This document shows positions 28,805 through 36,148 of a stretch of DNA of 64,000 nt, piece by piece (positions within the stretch are counted from its first letter, which is position 1; each line of letters starts with the position of its first letter). The notes under the pieces are model-generated. The model had not been told where the DNA came from, ran no database searches, and was given only the letters and a program-made list of their open reading frames with translations. The translations under genes were made by a program, and so were the position numbers. The stretch is taken from NCBI GenBank assembly GCA_022836915.1, contig CP094668.1, positions 4,898,001 to 4,962,000 of the forward strand, in the 5' to 3' direction. This DNA is from Paenibacillus sp. OVF10. Lineage in GTDB: Bacteria > Bacillota > Bacilli > Paenibacillales > Paenibacillaceae.

Positions 28805-29506
28805 TCATTTTATCTTATTCAATTGAGACAGCAGAATCTCCAGTTCCTCTTGCTCCAGATGACGCCATTGCCCCCGCTCCAGTTGATCCAGCGTAATATT
28901 CATAATTCGCACGCGCTCAAGCTTCAATACTCGGTACCCCAAAGCTTTGCACATTCTGCGAATTTGCAGGTTGAGTCCCTGTGTCAAAATAATACGAAAT
29001 ACATCTTCACTTTGCCTATACACTTCGCAAGGTTTGGTCACCACGTCCAGAATTTCAACGCCTTCAGACATGGACTTTACAAATTCATCTGTTATGGGTT
29101 TGTCTACAGTCACTACATATTCTTTATCATGGTTATGCTCCGAACGCATCATCTTGTTCACAATGCCTCCATCATTCGTAAGCAAAATCAACCCCTCAGA
29201 TGCCTTATCCAGCCTGCCTATCGCAAATATGCGAGAAGGATAATTCATATATTGAATGATATTCCCTTCCACATGTGCTGCTGCTGTGCAGACAATACCG
29301 ATGGGTTTGTTCAGAGCAATGTAGACAGGTTCACTGTCATTACGAGGAATCTCCTTGCCATCAATGAGTACCACATCGTGAGGTTCAACTTCCGCCCCTT
29401 TTTCACATACCCTGCCATTGATCGTTATGCGTCCAGCTGCAATTAAACGATTCGTTTCCCTGCGGGAGCAGAATCCCGTTTCACTTATGTATTTGTTAAT
29501 TAACAT
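28805..29506 (-). CDS. rluF: 23S rRNA pseudouridine synthase RluF-like
   Basis: 233 residues. It has an N-terminal S4 RNA-binding domain (LINKYISETGFCSRRETNRL) and a catalytic RsuA/RluB-type domain with the active-site Asp in IGRLDKASEGLILLTNDG. The order and short length match RluF, which modifies U2604 of 23S rRNA. Frame intact; the gene is alone on its strand here. Confidence 0.88.
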   Translation of the reverse strand: MLINKYISETGFCSRRETNRLIAAGRITINGRVCEKGAEVEPHDVVLIDGKEIPRNDSEPVYIALNKPIGIVCTAAAHVEGNIIQYMNYPSRIFAIGRLDKASEGLILLTNDGGIVNKMMRSEHNHDKEYVVTVDKPITDEFVKSMSEGVEILDVVTKPCEVYRQSEDVFRIILTQGLNLQIRRMCKALGYRVLKLERVRIMNITLDQLERGQWRHLEQEELEILLSQLNKIK

Positions 29507-29710
29507 GTGTCACCACTTCTCATCTATAGTATTGCCACTGGTTCTTAGAGTGTTGGTACGTTCATTCGCTTCTTGCAATGAGTTAGTACCTTGTACTGAT
29601 TTTCATTCCACATCATCTCATTTATACTGAAACGAAGCAATGAATGGTTATATAAAAACACATACAACGTTACATAGGAAAGCCAAAATACACTCTGGAA
29701 GGAGCTTCTC

Positions 29711-30343
29711 ATGTACAAAGTTACTCGAATTACAGTTGACCCCGATGATCCAAACCAAGACTCTGGCATGTGGATTGGTGGAGAAACTGCATACGTTTCC
29801 GACTGGCCGCTCAACCCTGAGGGTCAGCCTTTATTACATCTGTTCTCCATCAATTGCAATACACTTTCACAGCAGGTCCATATCCCTTCTTTACCACAAG
29901 ATAAATATATCTCGGTCTTCTCGACCTACTCCGCCTCCGAATATTTTCTGGATCAGGTAACCTATACGGGAGATGAGCTGGAATGGAACGAGAATATTCT
30001 CGCCGGGTGCACTTATGTCTCGGTATCTTCGCATCCACTCACTTCCGTATGTCCCGTTCCACCCATTCCGTTAAGCGGCGTACGTTTGATTGAAATGGAG
30101 TTAGACGATCAGGCATTCCCTGCATTCTCATTTTTCTCTCCCACGTTACCAAATGGTGTGAAAGGAATTGACCATTTGGTAGAGGAACATCAACTGGTGT
30201 GTCAAATATATTCCGGAGATTTTCCTGAGCCTTATCGGGATATATTGGGTCTTCCCGATGCAAACGGTTATTTATTTTTGCGAAGGGGTCCCGCGTCTGC
30301 TCACGCGCCATTCGATGGAATATTCTTTGTACAGACTGCTTAA
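29711..30343 (+). CDS. Hypothetical protein, possibly DUF1963/YwqG-like
   Basis: 210 residues; ATG follows AAGGAG by seven bases. The block WPLNPEGQPLLHLFSINCNT recalls the DUF1963 (YwqG) pattern of a W-P followed by a hydrophobic strand, and the end ANGYLFLRRG fits its C-terminal beta strand. No catalytic residues are recognisable. The family link is by eye and weak. It is a single-gene unit with its own strong terminator. Confidence 0.6.
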   Translation: MYKVTRITVDPDDPNQDSGMWIGGETAYVSDWPLNPEGQPLLHLFSINCNTLSQQVHIPSLPQDKYISVFSTYSASEYFLDQVTYTGDELEWNENILAGCTYVSVSSHPLTSVCPVPPIPLSGVRLIEMELDDQAFPAFSFFSPTLPNGVKGIDHLVEEHQLVCQIYSGDFPEPYRDILGLPDANGYLFLRRGPASAHAPFDGIFFVQTA

Positions 30344-30390
30344 TGGCGATACGTTGAGGTCAGGTAACATCATATAAAAGGGCTAATCAG

Positions 30391-30426
30391 AACGTTTCCC
30401 GTCTACTCAGACAGGGAACGTTTTTT
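30391..30426 (+). terminator. Terminator of the 29.7-kb hypothetical gene
   Basis: AACGTTTCCC...TCT pairs with AGA...GGGAACGTT with two mismatches and is followed by six T. Confidence 0.85.
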
Positions 30427-30685
30427 ATATATGCACGTGTTACTATCCTCGATCAATACAAATGCCAAACCCTGTTAAAAGGTCATATGGATTGGATCAT
30501 ATTTATCCTTTCGACACGAAATCGTTTTAGATGAAACTTAGCACGAGAAATATTTCTCCTCATCAAAATTTAACATTATTTTACAACAAAAAGCATGTAC
30601 ATTTGTGCATTTATGGTATAAGTTATATATGAAATAAACATTAATTACATAATATAAAATTTTTATCCAACTAGGAGGCAGACTT
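30427..30685 (+). promoter_or_regulatory. AT-rich promoter region of the azasugar-like operon, with a palindrome
   Basis: There is no gene here. A perfect 14-bp palindrome, GAGAAATATTTCTC, lies at 30545-30558, about 128 bases upstream of the transporter start. It is a candidate operator. TATAAG and TATATA boxes are nearby at 30615-30630 but no clean -35 is at 17 bases. Confidence 0.4.
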
Positions 30686-31894
30686 ATGAAAAGAATATTC
30701 GCTCTAAGCTGCGGTTTTTATCTTTTAATCGGCATAACCAGCGTTGTGCTCGGCGCCCTTCTCCCTGTTTTATTGACATATTATGAGCGCGGTTATAGTG
30801 ATGGCGGATTTTTGTTATTTCTGCAGTTCCTTGGATTTCTTGTCGGGGTTCTTGTCGCTCCTTCAATGACTGCCCGGATCGGAAGAAAAGTTATGTTACT
30901 GATTGCACTGGTCTGTATTGTAGCGGCTTATGCTGTTCTCGGATTTTTGCCATCTTGGACTAGCGTTCTTCTACTTACTATTCTCATCGGCTTTGGCTCA
31001 GGCATTATTGAGCCTTCCGTTGGAGCATTCACGATCGAATTCACTGAGAATCAGAAAGCCGTAGCGATGTCCAAGCTTGATGTGTTCTTTGCTCTTGGAG
31101 CACTTCTCATCCCCGCTGTCGCTGCTTTATTTATCTGGATGGATCTGTGGCATCTTACTTTTTATACAGTGGCCGTGTTGTCACTCGTTCTCATGCTACT
31201 GTGGATCACCATGCCCCGTTCAGCCGCACTGTATCTGGAACAGGCTGGCGAGAATACAGTGGCACACTCAGCAGGTAAAGCCCGATATTCTAGAAAACAG
31301 CTGGGTCTGCTGACGATCTTTGTCATCTTCTTTTTCATCTACATGGGACTGGAACTGGGATTAATGAACTTCCTGCCCTCCATTCTCGTAGAACGATTGC
31401 AGCTTCAGGAATCTGTCGCATCGCTGAGTGTCTCCATCCTGTGGATTGCGATGATCATCGGTCGTCTTTTCTCCGGAAAAATAGCCGAATCCGTCAACTA
31501 TATGCCTTTCCTGATCTGGAGTACGGTCGGCACATTTATATTCGCAGTTGCTATGGTATTTGTAACTGGACAGTGGGCAACGTATGTGCTGATCTTCGGA
31601 ACCGGTCTGTTCATGTCAGGGCTGTTCTGTATCGCACTCGTCTATGCAAATGTTCTGATTCCCGGTATGACCGAGCGGACAACCAGTATCCTGATCGCAT
31701 CGGGTGGTATTGGAGGTGCCATCTTGCAGTATGTGACTGGATGGAGTATGAGTACTTGGCCTGTTGTGAATACGATCTGGATTTTGGCCGGATTCTGTCT
31801 GATCCTGCTTCTCACATTGATGGTATCTCATCTATGGACTGTAAAATATAATGCAGTACGTACTGCTCTCGCACAACACAGTAAGGAAATGTAA
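30686..31894 (+). CDS. MFS transporter heading an aminotransferase-dehydrogenase-phosphatase operon
   Basis: 402 residues with about 12 membrane helices. MFS signatures: GFLVGVLVAPSMTARIGRKV between helices 2 and 3, and GFGSGIIEPSVGAFTIEF in the fourth or fifth. ATG follows AGGAGG. It is the first gene of a four-gene plus-strand unit. In biosynthetic operons of this kind such a transporter usually exports the product or imports a sugar precursor, but sequence alone does not decide. Frame intact. Confidence 0.85.
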   Translation: MKRIFALSCGFYLLIGITSVVLGALLPVLLTYYERGYSDGGFLLFLQFLGFLVGVLVAPSMTARIGRKVMLLIALVCIVAAYAVLGFLPSWTSVLLLTILIGFGSGIIEPSVGAFTIEFTENQKAVAMSKLDVFFALGALLIPAVAALFIWMDLWHLTFYTVAVLSLVLMLLWITMPRSAALYLEQAGENTVAHSAGKARYSRKQLGLLTIFVIFFFIYMGLELGLMNFLPSILVERLQLQESVASLSVSILWIAMIIGRLFSGKIAESVNYMPFLIWSTVGTFIFAVAMVFVTGQWATYVLIFGTGLFMSGLFCIALVYANVLIPGMTERTTSILIASGGIGGAILQYVTGWSMSTWPVVNTIWILAGFCLILLLTLMVSHLWTVKYNAVRTALAQHSKEM

Positions 31895-31984
31895 ACATCG
31901 TTTCTTAAGGGAGGTGATGCCCGCATCATCCGGGATTGTTGAGCTTCGTTCGAGCTAGTACACCATTATATTGGAGGAAATCGT

Positions 31985-33223
31985 ATGCAAACTTTAACCA
32001 ACAACCGCTTTATAGCTGGAAAAGGGATTAAGTTGATTGACGATTCAGGTGTTGAATATCTCGATGGCGTGTCGGGCACGTTCAATCTGTCACTGGGCTA
32101 TAATCACCCACATGTAGTCAGCAAAATTCAGGAACAAGTCGGCAATCTGACGCATATGTCTTCCTCCTTCACCGAACCGTACGTAAATGAAGTGCTTGAT
32201 CACTTAATCGAATATGCTCCAAACGACATTAATGCCGGATGGATGCGGGATATCACTGGTTCAACTGCCAACGAATGTGCAACCAAAATTGCACAGAAGT
32301 ATACCGAATCGACAGACATCATCAGCCTGTATCTGTCCCATCATGGGCAGACCCAATTTGCCACCGGGATTTCTGGGAATGCCTTCAGGCGGAAACGGTT
32401 CCCCAATTCGGCTGTGGCTAACGCTGTCCATGTACCTGCCCCATACTGTTTTCGCTGCCCATTCAAATCCTCAAATGGAGACTGCGGCTATCAATGCGTT
32501 GAAGCTATATCTGATGCAATAGAGTATGCAAGTTCCGGCTCAGTCGCCTGTATGATTATCGAACCCATTCTCGGAAATGGCGGCAATATCATCCCTCCCG
32601 CCGGATATTTCAAACGTCTGCGTAAACTGTGTGACGAGTACAATATTATTCTTATTGCCGACGAAGTGCAGACAGGAATCGGTCGTACGGGAACCATGTT
32701 TGCCAGCGAACTGTTTGATATCCAGCCTGACATGATTACCCTTGCAAAAGGTCTTGGCGGAATCGGCGTACCTGTTGCTGCTGTATTAATGCAATCCCGG
32801 CTGAATGTGCTCGAAAAGCACGAACACTCCTTCACCTCTGGAAGCAATCTGATCTCCGTAACCGCTGCCAAATCCACCCTGGAGGTGGTATCTGAACCCG
32901 GATTTCTGGATGCCGTAAAACGCAAAGGTGAAATTCTGGGTGAATTGCTGCATGAATTGGCTACGAAATACCCAAGTATCGGGGAAGCTCGTGGCGTCGG
33001 GTTAATGTGGGGGTTGGAGATCGTAGGTGACGGTAATGAACCGGATACACTAAAAACTAATGCCATTGTTGACCGTGCTTTTACAGATGAGCATCTGATC
33101 TTGAGAAGTTCAAGATATGGCTTCGGCAACGTTGTTAAGGTCCGGCCTTCCCTTACCACAACCGAAGACGAACTGGTGGAGATCGTGGAGCGACTGGATT
33201 CGGTGCTTGCCAGCGTTCATTAG
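31985..33223 (+). CDS. Class III PLP aminotransferase (GabT/DgdA-like)
   Basis: 412 residues. Fold-type I aminotransferase: LDGVSGTFNLSLGYNHPHV at the start, IADEVQTGIGRTGTMFA with the PLP-binding Asp, and Lys in TLAKGLGGIG (about residue 255). ATG follows GGAGG. It resembles the GabT1-type enzyme that transaminates fructose-6-phosphate in 1-deoxynojirimycin-type pathways, mainly by context (dehydrogenase and phosphatase downstream). A 2,2-dialkylglycine or GABA role is the alternative. An unusual Cys cluster, YCFRCPFKSSNGDCGYQC, lies near residue 150. Frame intact. Confidence 0.88.
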   Translation: MQTLTNNRFIAGKGIKLIDDSGVEYLDGVSGTFNLSLGYNHPHVVSKIQEQVGNLTHMSSSFTEPYVNEVLDHLIEYAPNDINAGWMRDITGSTANECATKIAQKYTESTDIISLYLSHHGQTQFATGISGNAFRRKRFPNSAVANAVHVPAPYCFRCPFKSSNGDCGYQCVEAISDAIEYASSGSVACMIIEPILGNGGNIIPPAGYFKRLRKLCDEYNIILIADEVQTGIGRTGTMFASELFDIQPDMITLAKGLGGIGVPVAAVLMQSRLNVLEKHEHSFTSGSNLISVTAAKSTLEVVSEPGFLDAVKRKGEILGELLHELATKYPSIGEARGVGLMWGLEIVGDGNEPDTLKTNAIVDRAFTDEHLILRSSRYGFGNVVKVRPSLTTTEDELVEIVERLDSVLASVH

Positions 33224-33271
33224 AGAGTAATTCATATTACACTCGAACACTACGCAAACAAAACAACCTTT

Positions 33272-33394
33272 CGATCGCTGTTATCCCCGGATTTTTTGAT
33301 CCCCCTTTTCCCAAGGGAAAAATCCGTTGATAGCGTATGCTTCGAAGCAGCTTTCTTTCAGAAAGCTTTGAGGCGAACGCTCCCGCTTCTCCAG
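33272..33394. repeat. Non-coding two-hairpin repeat element inside the operon
   Basis: CGGATTTTT (33288-33296) pairs perfectly with AAAAATCCG (33318-33326) inside an outer CGCT/AGCG stem. AGCTTTCT then pairs with AGAAAGCT (33349-33367). It fills most of the 270-base gap between aminotransferase and dehydrogenase. I believe similar sequences recur in Paenibacillus genomes; only one copy is visible here. It could attenuate distal gene expression. Confidence 0.5.
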
Positions 33395-33493
33395 AATCGA
33401 TTTCGTCCCTTCACTACTTTGTATCTTGTCAGAAACAGTTTTAAGATGAATCGCTATATTTATATTTTTATATAATTATAAGGAGGTTATATC

Positions 33494-34542
33494 ATGCTTG
33501 CATTGGTATACAAATCGGCTTGGGATGTGGCGCTTGAGGAACGGCCTGTCCCGGAAATTACAAGAGATAATCAGGTGTTGGTTCGTATTCGAGCAACCGG
33601 CGTATGTGGTACCGATCTAGGCATCGTCAGCGGTAAATATCATGCGGTTCCTTCTGTCATTCTCGGTCATGAGTCTGCCGGGGAAGTCATTGCTGTTGGC
33701 TCTGCGGTAACGACATTACAACCGGGCGACCGTGTTGTGATCGACCCTACCTACTATTGCGGACAATGTGACATGTGCAGAACAGGCAGACAAAATCATT
33801 GCACACACAAATCTGTTACCGAGACAGGTGTGAGTGCTGACGGAACATTTACAGATTATTATGTGACCGAGGATCGTTTTTTGTACAAATTGAAGGACCA
33901 TGTGAGCTATGAAGAAGCAACTTTGACGGAACCGCTCAGCTGTATGCTGACGGGGATTAATCAGATTCATTTATTGCCGAATTTCAGAACGATCATCCTC
34001 GGCGCAGGCCCGATTGGCATTCTGTACAGCTACGCGCTCGCTTCTAAAGGGGTCACCGGCTGTCTGGTCGACATCTCCGAAGAACGCTTAGCCATTGCCG
34101 GTTCCATTGCACCCGATCGTTGGGAAGTTCATTCATCCTTCGAAAGTGCAATAGAATCGCTGTCACCCGCAACCCATCAGGTCGATATGATCGTGGATAC
34201 AACAGGTGTTGTGGGCACACAAGTGCTTTCCCAGCTCGCCAGTGGCGGTTATCTGATGCTGGTTGGTCTGAGAGATGGAAACACATCCTTCAATCCCAAG
34301 GAAGTTGTGGACCGCAGTCTAAAAATTATTGGTTCCATCGATTCTCTGGGGACATTTGCTACCGCACATTATATGATTGAACAAGGGATTATTCCGGCAA
34401 AAAAATCATCACCCACTCCTTCCCGTTGGAGGATTACGAAGAGGCATTCCGTACACTTGGCTGTGATATTCAGGGACGCACACTTCAAGCCTCTTCACAT
34501 GCCATTAAAGTTGTGCTGCAATCCAGCGGTTCCAGTTTCTAA
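33494..34542 (+). CDS. Zinc-dependent polyol/threonine-type dehydrogenase (3' frameshift)
   Basis: MDR superfamily oxidoreductase. Catalytic zinc region ATGVCGTDLG and GHESAGEV; structural zinc Cys set CGQCDMCRTGRQNHC; Rossmann motif ILGAGPIGILYS about residue 170. The A7 run at 34399-34405 appears one base short. Restoring it gives KKIITHSFPLEDYEEAFRTL and a normal 349-residue protein ending at 34542. In azasugar pathways a GutB1-type enzyme of this family oxidises the primary alcohol of an amino polyol so that it cyclises. The same fold serves amino-cyclitol dehydrogenases. Confidence 0.88.
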
Positions 34543-34613
34543 AGTGGAAGGTTAACCATGAATGGATTACATTAGAGATATATGTATACACAATCCTGGA
34601 GGAGGAATACAAC

Positions 34614-35351
34614 ATGGTAGCAAACCAAGAGTTTGGCGGACTGGAAGCGGCCGATGATGACAGCATTCAAGCAGTCATTTTTGACATGGATGGTGTACTG
34701 ATTGACAGCGAACCGATTTATTTCGAGATTGAGCGCAGCTCTTTTACCCATTTTGGCGCTGTGGTGACTGATGAAGAACATCATACCTATGTTGGAGTTA
34801 CGCTGGAATCCATGTGGCAGCAAGTATTGGACAAACATCAGCTGACAGCTACGCTGGAAGAAATATTTGCTTATCATCAGCATAATGTGATGCAAACGAT
34901 GCTTGCCCATCCGAATCTGACGGCAATGCCTTCCGTGGAACGCTGGTTAAGCTGGCTGCATGAGCAGCACGTACCCATAGCCGTTGCTTCTTCCTCTCCA
35001 CGTGCACTGATTGATCTGATCATGGACAAGACCGGTCTTGGACAATACTTTGAGGTGCGAATGACAGGTGAGGAAGTTACAAACGGCAAGCCGGCACCAG
35101 ACATTTTCCTGACCACCGCTGAAATGATTGGTGCATCTCCTTCGAATTGTCTGGTGATCGAGGACTCGCGCAATGGTGTTCAGGCCGCCAAAAGTGCAGG
35201 CATGCGCTGTATCGGATATCGTAATCCGGGATCAGGCAATCAGGACTTGTCCAAAGCCGATCTTCAGATTTCCAGTTACGATGAGTTATGGACATTGAAG
35301 GATACACTGCCCTTTGAAGGCAGATTGCCAAGCTTGTCAAAGTTTCGCTGA
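34614..35351 (+). CDS. HAD-superfamily phosphatase (beta-phosphoglucomutase-like)
   Basis: 245 residues. Motif I FDMDGVLIDSEP (nucleophile Asp), motif II VASSSPRALI, motif III lysine in NGKPAPDIF and motif IV VIEDSRNGVQAAKSAG. A cap domain sits after motif I, as in sugar-phosphate phosphatases and phosphoglucomutases. ATG follows GGAGGAGG. It closes the operon. Next to an aminotransferase and a dehydrogenase, it is the likely dephosphorylating step. A short N-terminal extension (NQEFGGLEAADDD) is unusual. Frame intact. Confidence 0.88.
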   Translation: MVANQEFGGLEAADDDSIQAVIFDMDGVLIDSEPIYFEIERSSFTHFGAVVTDEEHHTYVGVTLESMWQQVLDKHQLTATLEEIFAYHQHNVMQTMLAHPNLTAMPSVERWLSWLHEQHVPIAVASSSPRALIDLIMDKTGLGQYFEVRMTGEEVTNGKPAPDIFLTTAEMIGASPSNCLVIEDSRNGVQAAKSAGMRCIGYRNPGSGNQDLSKADLQISSYDELWTLKDTLPFEGRLPSLSKFR

Positions 35352-35403
35352 GAAGATCGTAATAAAAGGATCGTAATTTCGGGAATGAGTATTTAGAAAA
35401 AAC

Positions 35404-35447
35404 AACCCAAACGGCTTCAATTCATTCGAATTGGAGCTGTTTGGGTT
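35404..35447. terminator. Terminator of the plus-strand operon (bidirectional)
   Basis: AACCCAAAC and GTTTGGGTT close a long stem with an inner CAATTC/GAATTG arm. T4 follows on the plus strand. It may also stop the small minus-strand yjfB transcript. Confidence 0.85.
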
Positions 35448-35494
35448 TTGCTGCTGCAATGGGTGTTACATAAGAACACATGCTGTAATTTCAA

Positions 35495-35677
35495 CTAAAC
35501 CGAAAGATCGAGACTTCCACCCAGATTGGGATGAGGAGCAGGCACTGACTTCAACATTTCCGCCATCTGCTGGCCTTGCTGCTGTGCCATGTCTTTTGTA
35601 ATCGACATCACTTGCAAGCTTGCCGACTGCACTACTGAAGCTTGGCTCATCGCCATTGATAATGCTGCAATATCCAT
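35495..35677 (-). CDS. YjfB family protein (putative motility/chemotaxis protein)
   Basis: 60 residues. DIAALSMAMSQASVVQSASL followed by KDMAQQQGQQMAEML matches the YjfB family, small Bacillales proteins of unknown function linked to motility regulons. ATG 35677 lies nine bases after AAAGGAG; the longer frame upstream overlaps that site. It is alone between the terminators of the azasugar-like and NRPS operons. Confidence 0.78.
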   Translation of the reverse strand: MDIAALSMAMSQASVVQSASLQVMSITKDMAQQQGQQMAEMLKSVPAPHPNLGGSLDLSV

Positions 35678-35845
35678 GTTCTGCACTCCTTTCACTTTCT
35701 GATTACATAGATGTACTTATTATATATCGGTCAGTAGAGAGGAATTGTTAAAAGGTCGATCAAAATGTATACGGAAATCCATTCATTCAATCATAACCAT
35801 CCTCAGCTTCGGGTAGTTCCTTGCATCATTAACGGAGCATAAAAG

Positions 35846-35883
35846 GGGATGCCATAAGTCATGAGCATGACTGAGGACATCCC
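35846..35883 (-). terminator. Terminator of the NRPS operon
   Basis: Outer stem GGGATG/CATCCC and inner stem AGTCAT/ATGACT. On the minus strand it ends in CCCCTTTT. It lies about 265 bases past the stop of the last NRPS gene. Confidence 0.65.
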
Positions 35884-35954
35884 TTATAAAAGTTATTTTA
35901 TTCTAATGAACCTGGCACACGCTATTCGCTCTGATTTGCACAAGTCTATGGTGT

Positions 35955-36044
35955 AACGAATCACAGAGACGTTATTTCGTCGATTGGGTCGTTTTTTAGG
36001 TTCTGACACCCTGATATGATGAAATAACGTTACTGAGGTTCGTT
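35955..36044. repeat. 90-bp imperfect inverted repeat at the NRPS 3' boundary
   Basis: Two 27-base arms (35955-35981 and 36018-36044) share AACGAA and ACGTTATTTC when one is reverse-complemented, with five mismatches. A 36-base spacer separates them. It is non-coding and looks like a dispersed palindromic intergenic element. It lies exactly where the remaining NRPS modules would be expected. Confidence 0.55.
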
Positions 36045-36148
36045 TAAGTTTGCCGTTCACATCGAATCTACCTCTTAAGACGCGTCAGATTCGTTAGCGC
36101 TTTGAGTGAGGAGGAAACTCACTTTTGGAGAGGCCCATTATTTTTCCA

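Larger units (their letters stand above)
35678..36148. other. Non-coding region downstream of the NRPS operon
   Basis: 470 bases without a gene. It holds the NRPS terminator and a long imperfect inverted repeat, listed separately. I searched both strands by eye for remnants of an adenylation, thiolation or thioesterase domain and saw none. Confidence 0.6.
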
